Assembly: GCA_050699635.1 (NCBI GenBank)
Contig: JBOHFK010000009.1
Span: 1-64,000, forward strand
DNA from: GCA-003244245 sp050699635
Lineage (GTDB): Bacteria > Actinomycetota > Actinomycetes > Mycobacteriales > Pseudonocardiaceae
DNA: 64,000 nucleotides
Direction of reading: 5' to 3'
Below the pieces are notes generated by a model. The model ran no database searches. It was given only the letters and a program-made list of their open reading frames with translations, and was not told the DNA's origin. How positions within the stretch are numbered: the first letter of the stretch is position 1; each line of letters opens with the position of its first letter. A program made the translations under genes and the position numbers. This document shows, one piece after another, positions 8,510 through 16,479 of this stretch.

Positions 8510-9029
8510 GTTCGGGGAGATCGTGTTCGGGGTCGCCGCCGTCGCCGTCGTCGGTCTGCTCGCCGCCGATCTGCTGCGCGGCGGGACTGCCGGTCGGCTC
8601 TGGATGGTCACCGTGGTCGATCTGTTCGCGATGGTCTACATGTTCACCATGATGACCACCCGCCTGGTGTGGCTGACCATCCCTCGGCGCCGCACAGCCG
8701 CAGCCGGCCCGGGTGCTCGAGGGGGTCGGTGCCGCGCGCCGCCCGTCGGCCGGCAGCCCGAGGAGGGCGCCGCCGGGTACACCGTCGACCAGCTGGTGAC
8801 GTTGGGCCGGGCGTTGGGCGCGCCGGGCAATCTCGAGCCGTGCATCCGCTCGGGGGCGCACGACGCCGAGGTCAAGGCCCAGCTGGCCGGGGCGGTCAAT
8901 AACCCGGCACTGTCGCATCCGTCCGCTAACGGACCCTCCTTCGGTACGCCGACTGTGCTGGTAGACGGCACGGCCATCCCGGTACTCACCCCAGCCGGCT
9001 CAGCCCAGTTCGATCAGCTGATCAGCTGA
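8382..9029 (+). pseudogene. DUF5134-like / DsbA-like chimera made by deletions
   Basis: The first part (about 8382-8690) encodes several membrane helices resembling DUF5134 proteins (HVLMALGMIVMFVPTDP, then VYMFTMMTTRLVWL) but lacks their usual N-terminus. From about 8745 the frame turns into the C-terminal half of a DsbA/thioredoxin-4 type protein (QPEEGAAGYTVDQLVTLG, FGTPTVLVDGTAIPV). The catalytic CxxC half is absent. The open frame is continuous, so a membrane protein could be made, but neither parent protein is complete. The left end overlaps the wrong-frame tail of the HxlR gene. I read this as a relic mosaic from two deletions. Confidence 0.65.
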
Positions 9030-9165
9030 GCCCGGTGACATCTGGCACTGCGTGGGTTGGCAGTGGACCGGGCACTGGAAAGACCCGGCGCCGAGCGCTG
9101 CATCCAGCGGGTGTGCGAGTACTGCCTGAGCGGTCAGCCACCCGCGACGAAGGGGCACCGGCACC

Positions 9166-9465
9166 ATGGCAGCCGCAGACGGCAACCCCGATCCCTCCCC
9201 ACCTACCTGGCAACGATTGGCCGAATGCCCCCGCTGCATCCTCTACCGGCCCCACTTGTCCCGGACCGCACTCACCACGATGATCGTGGGCACCATCCTG
9301 TTCGCCATCAATCAACTCGACGTGGTGGTCACCGGGCATGCCACCACCACGACCTGGGTCAAGATCGCCGTCACGTACCTCGTGCCGTTCTGTGTTTCCA
9401 ACATCGGTCTTCTTGTCGGCTGCCGCCGCTACCCCAGCCCCGACGGTCCCGCCGCAGGGAAGTAA
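9166..9465 (+). CDS. NrtS-like small membrane protein
   Basis: A 99-residue protein with a cytoplasmic N-terminus and two membrane helices. The core (TTMIVGTILFAINQLDVVV...TWVKIAVTYLVPFCVSNIGLL) matches the NrtS type of small proteins annotated as nitrate/nitrite transporters. That functional name rests on family annotation; nothing nearby concerns nitrate. The start at ATG 9166 follows a purine-rich stretch. Length is normal for the family. Confidence 0.7.
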   Translation: MAAADGNPDPSPPTWQRLAECPRCILYRPHLSRTALTTMIVGTILFAINQLDVVVTGHATTTTWVKIAVTYLVPFCVSNIGLLVGCRRYPSPDGPAAGK

Positions 9466-9577
9466 TGACGGCGAGCCTGTCGCCGCGATCGTCCCGGCTG
9501 ACGTGGCCACCGCGGGGGCCGCCGCCCTCGAAGCGCTCGAAAACGCTGATGACCTTCGGGTCGCCCGGCTGAGTTGA
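9466..9577 (+). pseudogene. Relic of a Phd/YefM-type antitoxin
   Basis: Directly after the NrtS stop, one frame reads GEPVAAIVPADVATAG followed by ALEALENADDLRVARLS and a stop at 9577. This is the typical second half of Phd/YefM antitoxins (G-x-P-V-A-x-I-V-P then an acidic LEDADDLR tail). The DNA-binding N-terminal half, a start codon and any toxin gene are missing. Confidence 0.5.
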
Positions 9578-9597
9578 TTGCACTGGGTTACTTCGGG

Positions 9598-10272
9598 TCA
9601 GGGCATCGGCAGCCGGCTGGCCAGGCCGGGTAGCTCGCCGACCGTCACCGGCGCGGCAATGACGACGTTGCTGTTCGCGCAGTACAACCTCACCCCTGCC
9701 CTGGTCACGGTCCACGCCATAGCGCCGCTGGGCAGCATGCCGACCCCGGCGGGCATCGGGAAGGGCCGGTCGGACACCGCGACCACGGCCGGCACGGTGC
9801 CCACCCGGTAGTACCGCAACTGCACATGCGCACCCCCGACGTCCACGGCCACCGGGGTTCCCATCGGCACCGGCGCATCCGAGGCGATGCCGTGGGCGGT
9901 GGCCGGCATGTCCCGGGCGAAAGCGACGACCGCGGCGATCTCCGGTGGATCAGCAGTTGCAGTGGGGAATAACCCGACGATCACCGCGGACACGGCGGCG
10001 ACCAGCAGTCCACCAGCGGCGAACACCCAGCGCCGCGGCCGGCGGCGGCGCACCGGTGCACCGGCCAGCTCTACGGCGAAGGCGACCCGTTCAGCCAATT
10101 CCGGTGGGGCGGACTCCCGCAGCCGTGCGGCCGCCGCCCTGCCCAGCCGATCCTCCCGAACGGCCTGCCAGCACCCTTCGCAGCCCAGCAGGTGCTCATC
10201 CCACTCCCGGCTGGCGTCGGTGTTGAGGTCGCCGGCCAGGAACGCGATCAACATGGACTCATGCCGGTCCAC
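9598..10272 (-). CDS. Zinc-binding anti-sigma factor, membrane anchored
   Basis: The protein has 224 residues from GTG 10272. An N-terminal ZAS motif H-x3-C-x2-C (His27, Cys31, Cys34 in HLLGCEGC) is followed by a basic stretch and one membrane helix (about residues 83-105), then an extracytoplasmic domain of about 115 residues without a recognised fold. ZAS proteins bind and hold ECF sigma factors. The start lies 14 bases inside the end of the sigma gene, so the pair is co-translated. The outer domain probably senses the signal, which is unknown. Confidence 0.82.
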   Translation of the reverse strand: MDRHESMLIAFLAGDLNTDASREWDEHLLGCEGCWQAVREDRLGRAAAARLRESAPPELAERVAFAVELAGAPVRRRRPRRWVFAAGGLLVAAVSAVIVGLFPTATADPPEIAAVVAFARDMPATAHGIASDAPVPMGTPVAVDVGGAHVQLRYYRVGTVPAVVAVSDRPFPMPAGVGMLPSGAMAWTVTRAGVRLYCANSNVVIAAPVTVGELPGLASRLPMP

Positions 10273-10822
10273 GATCCACCTCACCCTCGACCTGGCCGCT
10301 ATCCCGGTAGCCGGTGAGCAGCCCAGCCAGCCGGCGTCGCCCGCGATGCACCCGCGCCAGCACGGTGCCCCGCGGGCACCCGAGGATCTGCGCGGTCTCC
10401 CGGGCGGTGTACCCGGCCACATCCATCAGCAGGATGCACCACCGCTGCTCCGGTGGCAGCCGCGCCAAGCCGGCTTCGATCGCGTCCCGGTCCAGTGACG
10501 CAAGGGCCAGTTCGGCCACCTCCTCGGGCTCACCGGCGATCTCCTGCGCCTCGGTCTCGCGCACCTCCACCGGCCGGCGCCGCCGGCGCCGCGTCTCCGA
10601 CCGGGCCACGTTCACGCAGATCGCGGCCAGCCACGCCCGGGCATCCCCACCCCGGAGCTGGCCGAAATGGGCAAAGGCCCGCAGGTAGGTCTCCTGAACC
10701 AGATCCTGCGCCGTGCACCAGTCCGCGCCCGAATGCCGGGCGATCCGGTAGACCACATCCAGATGCGGCATGGTGGCATCCAGGAACTCCCGGTGGTCGT
10801 CCCGGCTGGGGCTACCGTTCAT
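10259..10822 (-). CDS. ECF RNA polymerase sigma factor
   Basis: A 187-residue sigma-70 family factor with only regions 2 and 4. Region 2 is visible at VYRIARHSGADWCTAQDLVQ and region 4 at LPPEQRWCILLMDVAGYTAR followed by a helix-turn-helix (AQILGCPRGTVLARVHRGRRRL). I chose ATG 10822 rather than 10849 because it matches the usual short N-terminus. The downstream overlapping anti-sigma gene indicates regulation by protein-protein contact. The group within ECF factors and the target promoter could not be told. Confidence 0.88.
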   Translation of the reverse strand: MNGSPSRDDHREFLDATMPHLDVVYRIARHSGADWCTAQDLVQETYLRAFAHFGQLRGGDARAWLAAICVNVARSETRRRRRRPVEVRETEAQEIAGEPEEVAELALASLDRDAIEAGLARLPPEQRWCILLMDVAGYTARETAQILGCPRGTVLARVHRGRRRLAGLLTGYRDSGQVEGEVDRGPA

Positions 10823-11021
10823 GTGACCTGTTCCCGGTATCCCGCACACCTACTCCAGACGCCGGGCACCCGGCCGTGATTGCACCCACGGCCATCAACT
10901 ATTGCCTGATTTCCCTCCCCAGCCCATCGGTGCAATCAGCGGGGCCTGGTGGGCGTCTCCCACTGTGCGGGGACCGTGCGCGGGCGCTTCGGCGGGCCGG
11001 CAGTGCTGAGGAGGAACGTCG

Positions 11022-12398
11022 TTGAGCGGTCGACTCGACAGAGCCCGGTGGCGGCCGATGCACACCCGGATCGCGGTGGCGCTGGGTCTGGGCTGGATGC
11101 TGGACGCGTTCGAGGTGCAGATCATCGGCTCGGTGATCCCGGGGATCCAGGCGGAGTTCGGTCTGGGCAGCGGGCAGGCCGTCGTGATCAATATCGTGTG
11201 GTTTCTCGGTATCGGCGCCGGCGCGATCGGGTTCGGGTACCTCGCCGACCGGTTCGGCCGCAAGCGGCTGTTCGTGGCCACCCTGATCCTGTACTCGGTC
11301 GCGGCAGTGGCGACCGCCACCGCGCCGAGCTACGAGTTGTTCATCCTGTTCCGGTTCGTGACCGCGCTCGGGGTGGGTGGGGAGTACTCGGCGGTCACCT
11401 CGGCGATCGCGGAGTTCCTGCCGGCTCGCAACCGCGGCCGCAGCAACGGCCTGGTGATGACCTTCTGGGCGCTGGGCGGGATCCTGGCCAGCCTGGTATC
11501 GATTCTGGTGATCACCACGCTGGGACTGGGCTGGCGCTACACGTTGCTGTTCGGGGTGCTCAGCGCGGGCTACGGGTTGCTGGCGCGGCGGCTGGTCCCG
11601 GAGTCCCCCCGCTGGCTGGCCTCGCGGGACCGGCTGGATGAGGCCGATGAGGTGGTGCGTTCGATCACCGGGATCGCCAGTGAACATGGCTACGTCCTGC
11701 CGGCCCCGGCCGGGTCGGGTCGCAGCCGGCTGGCGCAGCTGTGGGCGCAGCACCGGGGACGGCTGGTCTTCGGGATGGCGCTGGATTTCTCCGAAGCCGC
11801 TGGCTACTACGGTCTGTACACGGCGATGAGCATCTTCGTGTTCTCCTCGGCCACCGGCACCGTGCCGGTCAGCGACGCCGCACTCCCGGTCTACTTCCTG
11901 ATCGCCAACGTCGGCGCGCTGCTCGGGGGCATCGTGGTGTCCTTCGGGCTGGACCGGCTGGGCCGCAAGCCGACCGTCACGTTCTCCTACCTGCTGGCGG
12001 CGCTGAGCATGCTCGGGGTGGCTGCCGCCGCGGGCACCGGCTCGGCCGGCGCGGTGCTCACCGCGTTCACCGTCGCGGCGTTCCTCGCGACCTGCGCCTG
12101 GGTGTCGGCCTACCCGACCTTCTCCGAGTTGTTCCCCACCCACCTGCGCGCCACCGGGATCGGGTTCAGCGTCGGCGTCGGCCGGATCGGTGCGGTGATC
12201 GGCCAGGTGCTGCTCGCCGCGACCGCGGCGGCGTTGAGCCTCACCTCGATGTTCGTCCTGCTCGGCGGGTTCTGGCTGATCGGCTCGATCGCCGGCGCCA
12301 CGTGGTGGCGTTACGGGGTGGAGGCCCGCGGCCAGAACCTGGAGACCCTGGCTGCCGCGCTGGCCAAACCCCGGCAACCGATACGCCAGCCCGGCTGA
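11022..12398 (+). CDS. Major facilitator superfamily transporter (sugar/organic-acid porter-like)
   Basis: 458 residues with twelve predicted membrane helices. MFS signatures are visible: GYLADRFGRKRLF between helices 2 and 3, and LDRLGRKPT in the second half. WMLDAFEVQIIG at the first helix resembles the aromatic-acid/phthalate and sugar porter families. The start is TTG 11022 with a strong GAGGAGGAA 6 bases upstream. It heads a three-gene operon with a PhnD-like protein (19 bases downstream) and a radical SAM protein, which suggests it imports or exports the substrate or product of that pathway. Confidence 0.82.
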   Translation: MSGRLDRARWRPMHTRIAVALGLGWMLDAFEVQIIGSVIPGIQAEFGLGSGQAVVINIVWFLGIGAGAIGFGYLADRFGRKRLFVATLILYSVAAVATATAPSYELFILFRFVTALGVGGEYSAVTSAIAEFLPARNRGRSNGLVMTFWALGGILASLVSILVITTLGLGWRYTLLFGVLSAGYGLLARRLVPESPRWLASRDRLDEADEVVRSITGIASEHGYVLPAPAGSGRSRLAQLWAQHRGRLVFGMALDFSEAAGYYGLYTAMSIFVFSSATGTVPVSDAALPVYFLIANVGALLGGIVVSFGLDRLGRKPTVTFSYLLAALSMLGVAAAAGTGSAGAVLTAFTVAAFLATCAWVSAYPTFSELFPTHLRATGIGFSVGVGRIGAVIGQVLLAATAAALSLTSMFVLLGGFWLIGSIAGATWWRYGVEARGQNLETLAAALAKPRQPIRQPG

Positions 12399-12417
12399 GG
12401 GAAAGGAGCCCGCCACC

Positions 12418-13230
12418 ATGAACAACCCACTGATCGTCGGTTCGGTCGCGTATACCCCCAACGTCGTCACCATCTGGGAAGGAATCCGCGAGTACTTCGC
12501 CGGTGGTGACGCCGAGATGGACTTCGTGTTGTTCTCCAACTACGGCCGTCAGGTCGACGCCCTGGTGCAGGGCACCATCGACATCGCCTGGAACACCAAT
12601 CTGGCGTGGGTCCGCACCGTCGGGCAGACCGGCGGCGCCTGCCGGGCGCTGGCCATGCGCGACACCGACACGGTGTTCCAGACGATGGTCGTGGCCCGCG
12701 CCGGCAGCGCCCTGAGCGGCCTGGAGGGCCTCCAGGGCCGGCGGCTCGCCCTGGGGTCGAAGGACTCCGCGCAGGCGGCCATCCTGCCGGTGTACTACCT
12801 GCGCCGCGCCGGACTCGACGGCGGCGACGTCGAGTTGCTCAGGATCGACAGTGATGTCGGCAAGCACGGCGACACCGGGCGCAGCGAACTCGACGCGCTG
12901 CGCGCGGTGCTGGACGACACGGCCGACGCCGCCGCGATCGGGATCAACACCTGGGAGGCGATCGGGCGCCAGGAGCTGATGCCGGGCGCGTTCGAGCTGG
13001 TCTGGCAGTCACCGACCTACAGCCACTGCAACTTCACCGCGCTGCCCACCCTGCCCGACGATCGGGCGGCACCCTGGGTCGACCAGTTGCTCGCCATGGA
13101 CTTCGACAACCCCGCGCACCGGCCGATCCTGGAGATGGAGGGGCTGCGCCGGTGGGTGCCCCCGCACCTGGCGGGCTACCAGTCGCTGTTCGAGGCGGTC
13201 GAGGAGCAGGGCATCTCACTGCGATGGTGA
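12418..13230 (+). CDS. PhnD/SsuA-type substrate-binding protein without signal peptide
   Basis: 270 residues with the periplasmic-binding-protein-like fold of the PhnD/SsuA/transferrin group (LIVGSVAYTPNVVTIWEGIR at the N-terminus; LQGRRLALGSKDSAQAAILP; DAAAIGINTWEAI). Unlike ABC-transporter receptors it has no signal peptide or lipobox and no permease or ATPase nearby, so it probably works in the cytoplasm, either as a binding or enzyme-like protein. AAGGAG precedes ATG 12418. Its end overlaps the start of the radical SAM gene by 7 bases, so the products are probably made together. Confidence 0.7.
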   Translation: MNNPLIVGSVAYTPNVVTIWEGIREYFAGGDAEMDFVLFSNYGRQVDALVQGTIDIAWNTNLAWVRTVGQTGGACRALAMRDTDTVFQTMVVARAGSALSGLEGLQGRRLALGSKDSAQAAILPVYYLRRAGLDGGDVELLRIDSDVGKHGDTGRSELDALRAVLDDTADAAAIGINTWEAIGRQELMPGAFELVWQSPTYSHCNFTALPTLPDDRAAPWVDQLLAMDFDNPAHRPILEMEGLRRWVPPHLAGYQSLFEAVEEQGISLRW

Positions 13231-14231
13231 CGGCGGCGGCCCTGATCCTGGACCTGGTCGGGCAGACCGCCGCGGTCGCCTCCGGGGCCACCGTCACGGT
13301 GCCGCTGGACGCCGATGACCTGCCGGGTAGCGCCGAGCTGGTGTCGGCCTGGTGCGCGCGCAGCGGCAACGAACTCGTCGAGATCCGCGGCAACGTCGCC
13401 ACCATCCGCCGCGGGCGCAGCCCGGACCCCTTCGCCGGGCTGAGCCCGGACCAGGTGCCCGGCACCCGGTTGTGGCTCTACACCAACTTCGACTGCAACC
13501 TCGCCTGCGACTACTGCTGCGCGCGGTCCTCGCCGCAGACCCCGCGCCGGGCGCTGGGGGTGGATCGGGTCCGCCGGCTGGCCGCCGAAGCCGTCGACGC
13601 CGGGGTGAGTGAACTGCTGCTGACCGGTGGGGAGCCGTTCCTACTACCCGACCTCGACGAGCTGGTGGCAGCCTGCACCGCCGCGCTGCCCACCACGTTG
13701 CTGACCAACGGGATGCTCTGGCGCGGACCCCGCCTGGAGCGGCTCCAGCGGATGGATCCCCACCGGCTGGTGCTGCAGATCAGCCTGGACTCGGCGACCC
13801 CCGAGCTGCACGACCGGCACCGCGGTGCCGGCTCCTGGTCCCGGGCGGTAGCCGGGATCCGGATCGCCCAGTCCGCGGGATTCCGGGTCCGGGTGGCGGC
13901 GACCCTGCAACCCGATCAGACCCACGAGGTCGCCGGGTTGCGGACTCTGCTGGACTCATTGCACATCGACCGTGCCGACCAGGTGATCCGGGCGCTCGCG
14001 CACCGTGGCACGGCGCAGACCGGCCTGGAACTCACCGTCGAGTCCCTGATCCCCGAGGTCACCGTCACCGCCGAGGGCGTCTACTGGCACCCCGTCGGCG
14101 CCGACCACGCCGATCAGCTGGTCACCCGGGAGCTGTTCCCGCTGGGCGCGGCGATCACCGAGGTCCGCCGCCGTTTCATCGCCCACCGGGCCCGCGCCGA
14201 CGCCGCGGCGCAGTGGTTCCCCTGTGCTTGA
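13224..14231 (+). CDS. Radical SAM enzyme with TusA-like N-terminal domain
   Basis: 335 residues. The iron-sulfur motif C-x3-C-x2-C is at residues 91-98 (CNLACDYC), followed by the SAM-binding LLTGGEPFLLPD region. The first 75 residues resemble the TusA/SirA sulfur-carrier fold (PGSAELVSAWCARSGNELVE) but lack its catalytic CPxP cysteine. There is no SPASM extension; the protein ends in WFPCA. The start ATG 13224 overlaps the upstream stop. The TGA lies in the first unit of a 17-bp tandem repeat. Linkage to a PhnD-like protein and an MFS transporter suggests a small-molecule pathway, possibly sulfur or phosphorus related; the substrate is unknown. Confidence 0.78.
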   Translation: MVTAAALILDLVGQTAAVASGATVTVPLDADDLPGSAELVSAWCARSGNELVEIRGNVATIRRGRSPDPFAGLSPDQVPGTRLWLYTNFDCNLACDYCCARSSPQTPRRALGVDRVRRLAAEAVDAGVSELLLTGGEPFLLPDLDELVAACTAALPTTLLTNGMLWRGPRLERLQRMDPHRLVLQISLDSATPELHDRHRGAGSWSRAVAGIRIAQSAGFRVRVAATLQPDQTHEVAGLRTLLDSLHIDRADQVIRALAHRGTAQTGLELTVESLIPEVTVTAEGVYWHPVGADHADQLVTRELFPLGAAITEVRRRFIAHRARADAAAQWFPCA

Positions 14232-14304
14232 CGCTCAGAGGGGCTTGACGCTCAGAGGGGCCTGACGCTCAGAGGGGCCTGACGCTCAGCAGGGCGTGAC
14301 TCAG
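14226..14304. repeat. 17-bp tandem repeat between convergent genes
   Basis: Four units of 17 bp (gcttgacgctcagaggg and near-identical copies) start at 14226, 14243, 14260 and 14277, followed by a partial fifth unit. The first unit contains the stop of the radical SAM gene and the last part contains the stop of the convergent DoxX gene. The array therefore looks like expansion of a gene 3' end. Confidence 0.85.
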
Positions 14305-14834
14305 AACGGCCAGCGGTAGTTGACACGAGCGGCGAGCACGCGGTCCACCCCGAAGACCCGGCCTGCGGGCACGACCGCGAGCAGGACCAGCGGAAACAGA
14401 TCGAGCGGGTACTCCCACAGGTACGCGGTGGTGTGCCAGAGCATGAGCCAGATCGGCAGGATCAGCAGCAGCCCACCCACCGCGGCGAGCCGGGTCGCGA
14501 TGCCCAGCACCAGCCCGATGCCGACGGCCAGCTCGGCGAGGGTGAGCACCAGCCCGAAGATTCCCCAGTTCGGCAGCACCACATCCCGGTAGAACGCGGC
14601 CAGCGGCGCGATCTGGGACTTGGCCGCGGCGTCGGTGGCCAGGCCCTGCGCGACCCCGCGGGTGATCAGGTTGAAGGAGAAGAACCCCCAGTCGACCGCA
14701 GCGACGTCGAACACCTTGGCCAGCGCGTTACTCAGCCACACCAGCCCGATGAAGATCCGCAGCGCGGCGAACCCCTGGGCCATCATCCGGTACGGGATCT
14801 GCTCGGTCCGGGCGGTGTCGGTGGTCATGGTCAT
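14301..14834 (-). CDS. DoxX-family membrane protein
   Basis: 177 residues with four membrane helices of the DoxX/MauE type: helix 1 with LRIFIGLVWLSNALAKVFD, then PNWGIFGLVLTLAELAVGIGL, a third helix with LLLILPIWLMLW, and a fourth near the C-terminus. DoxX-like proteins are partners of thiol or quinone redox systems. The start at ATG 14834 overlaps the TGA of the CcdA gene (ATGA) and is preceded by AAAGG. It is the last gene of the TlpA-CcdA-DoxX operon, which suggests a role in moving reductant across the membrane. Confidence 0.8.
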   Translation of the reverse strand: MTMTTDTARTEQIPYRMMAQGFAALRIFIGLVWLSNALAKVFDVAAVDWGFFSFNLITRGVAQGLATDAAAKSQIAPLAAFYRDVVLPNWGIFGLVLTLAELAVGIGLVLGIATRLAAVGGLLLILPIWLMLWHTTAYLWEYPLDLFPLVLLAVVPAGRVFGVDRVLAARVNYRWPF

Positions 14835-15733
14835 AGCTTTACCGCCTTTGCTGAGTACTTCTCCTGACCACGGCGCTGCCGGATCCGCCACCCGGAGATC
14901 ACCGCGGCGATTACCAGGACCGCCAGCATGGCCAGCAGTGGCAGCGGTCCGATGGCGTCCACCCAGCCGGCCAGCAGTTGCTGGATCCAGCCGGCCGCCT
15001 CGATCACCGGGTCGGCGGCGTTGCCGTCGCCGAAGAACAGCCGCAACTCATAGACGCCGTAGTAACCCACATACAGCCCGACGAGCACCAGCAGCCCGCC
15101 GCCGATCCGGTTGAGGTGCGGCAGCAACCGGCGGGCGGCCGTGGTCACGGTTGAGTTCGACACCGTGGAGCTGGCCAGCGCGGTCGCGGTGGCCAGCATC
15201 CCGACCACCAGCGTCATGCCCAGTCCGTAGGCGAGGTAGGCCTCGACCCCGCCGAGGATCGAGCCGCTGCGAAACGTCGCACTGGTGACCGCCAGGAACG
15301 GGCCGATCGTGCAGGACAGCGACGCGATCGCGTACGCCAGGCCGTAGCCGAACATCGAACCCAGTCGCGCGCTCGGCGCCCCCCGGCCCGGCTTGGGCGC
15401 CAGCACGGTGAGTTGCCGGCCCGCCAGCATCCAGCCACCCAGCCCGACCAGGCCGGCCCCGATCACCACGGTGACCGCGGGCAGGTAGCGCTGCACCGAG
15501 GCGGCCAGCGGCGCGACGATAAGGCCGAACGTCCCGAACACCACCAGGAAACCCAGCGCCATCACCGCCGTCGCGGCCAGCGCCCGGGCCACCGCCGCGA
15601 CCCGGTTGCGCGGCTGGGCGTCGTCCCCGGCGACGACCAGGGTCAGGTAGGCGGGCAGCATCGCGAAGCCACACGGGTTCAGCGCCGCGACCAGGCCGGC
15701 GGCCAGCGCGAAACCGAGTGTCTCGAGGTCCAT
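14831..15733 (-). CDS. ccdA: CcdA/DipZ-type thiol-disulfide transport membrane protein
   Basis: 300 residues. The first helix contains ALNPCGFAMLPAYL (Cys21) and the second redox Cys is in SLSCTIGPF near residue 146, the two cysteines used by CcdA/DsbD-beta proteins to pass electrons from thioredoxin to the outside. Eight or so membrane helices are predicted, more than in minimal CcdA, with an extra C-terminal helix pair. The start at ATG 15733 lies 17 bases after the TlpA gene. Its likely partner is the secreted thioredoxin encoded upstream. Confidence 0.83.
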   Translation of the reverse strand: MDLETLGFALAAGLVAALNPCGFAMLPAYLTLVVAGDDAQPRNRVAAVARALAATAVMALGFLVVFGTFGLIVAPLAASVQRYLPAVTVVIGAGLVGLGGWMLAGRQLTVLAPKPGRGAPSARLGSMFGYGLAYAIASLSCTIGPFLAVTSATFRSGSILGGVEAYLAYGLGMTLVVGMLATATALASSTVSNSTVTTAARRLLPHLNRIGGGLLVLVGLYVGYYGVYELRLFFGDGNAADPVIEAAGWIQQLLAGWVDAIGPLPLLAMLAVLVIAAVISGWRIRQRRGQEKYSAKAVKL

Positions 15734-15749
15734 GGGTGACCGCCGCGCC

Positions 15750-16277
15750 TCACACGCCGGACAGCTTGCCGATGCGCGCGGCGAGATCCTGCTCGGACAT
15801 GGAGCCCTTGACGACCTGGACCGAGCCGTCGGACCCGATGAACGCATACGCCGGCTGGGAGGTCACCCCGAACCGCCGCCACACCGAGGCATCCAGATCA
15901 GCGAGGTGGGTGAAGGAGCCCAGCTGATACTTGGAGACGAAGTCCTGCATCGCGGGCACCTGGTCCTGCGCGGCGACCCCGACGAAGGTGACGTGGGTCG
16001 CGTTGGCCTGGGCGACCTTGCCCACGGTCGGCGCCTCGCGCTGGCAAATCGGGCACCACGGCGCCCAGAACCACAGCACGGCGGGCTTGCCGGCCAGGCT
16101 CTGCCCGGAGAAGCCCTTGCCGTCGATGGTCTTGGCGGTGAACTGGAGCTTGTCGGCACCAGCCTGAGTGTGCTGTGCCCCGTTGCCGGCCGGTTGACCG
16201 GTGGTCGTGGGGCTGCCACAACCCACCAGCAGTGCGATCGCGGCGATCACCAATCCGAGCGACCGGACGTATTTCAC
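15750..16277 (-). CDS. TlpA/DsbE-like thioredoxin lipoprotein
   Basis: 175 residues. A signal sequence ends in the lipobox LLVGC (Cys20), so the protein is anchored on the outer face of the membrane. The thioredoxin fold carries WCPIC (Cys75, Cys78) and a cis-Pro region (GVTSQPAYAFIGSDG). It resembles mycobacterial secreted DsbE/TlpA proteins. The start is GTG 16277 with GAGAGG upstream. It heads the operon with CcdA and DoxX and probably reduces or oxidises extracytoplasmic thiols. Confidence 0.86.
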   Translation of the reverse strand: MKYVRSLGLVIAAIALLVGCGSPTTTGQPAGNGAQHTQAGADKLQFTAKTIDGKGFSGQSLAGKPAVLWFWAPWCPICQREAPTVGKVAQANATHVTFVGVAAQDQVPAMQDFVSKYQLGSFTHLADLDASVWRRFGVTSQPAYAFIGSDGSVQVVKGSMSEQDLAARIGKLSGV

Positions 16278-16479
16278 CGCAACAACCTCTCGTTGTAGGT
16301 GACCTCCAGCCCGTTTGTGAGCGGGATCCGGTCGCTACGGTAGTGCGTGCGATGCTGGCGAAGTGGCCAGACTTATTACCAAGTCCGGAATCTCTGCTGA
16401 CTGAGGTCTTCGCTGGGCCTTGCGCCTGGGCCTTGCGCCTGGGCGTTCCGGCGTGGCGCCCAGGCGGGCCGTCCAACAA
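16278..16479. other. Intergenic region with 12-bp repeats
   Basis: This 200-base gap lies between tlpA and the end of the MFS gene; both are on the minus strand, so it carries the tlpA promoter. At about 16415-16445 a 12-bp unit containing ccttgcgcctgg is tandemly duplicated and is followed by a GC-rich hairpin (cctgggcg/cgcccagg), a possible terminator for the upstream MFS gene. Confidence 0.4.

Noticed and set aside
10899..12539. 546-codon open frame on the minus strand opposite the MFS gene
   Set aside because: Shadow; low-complexity charged translation and no start signal.
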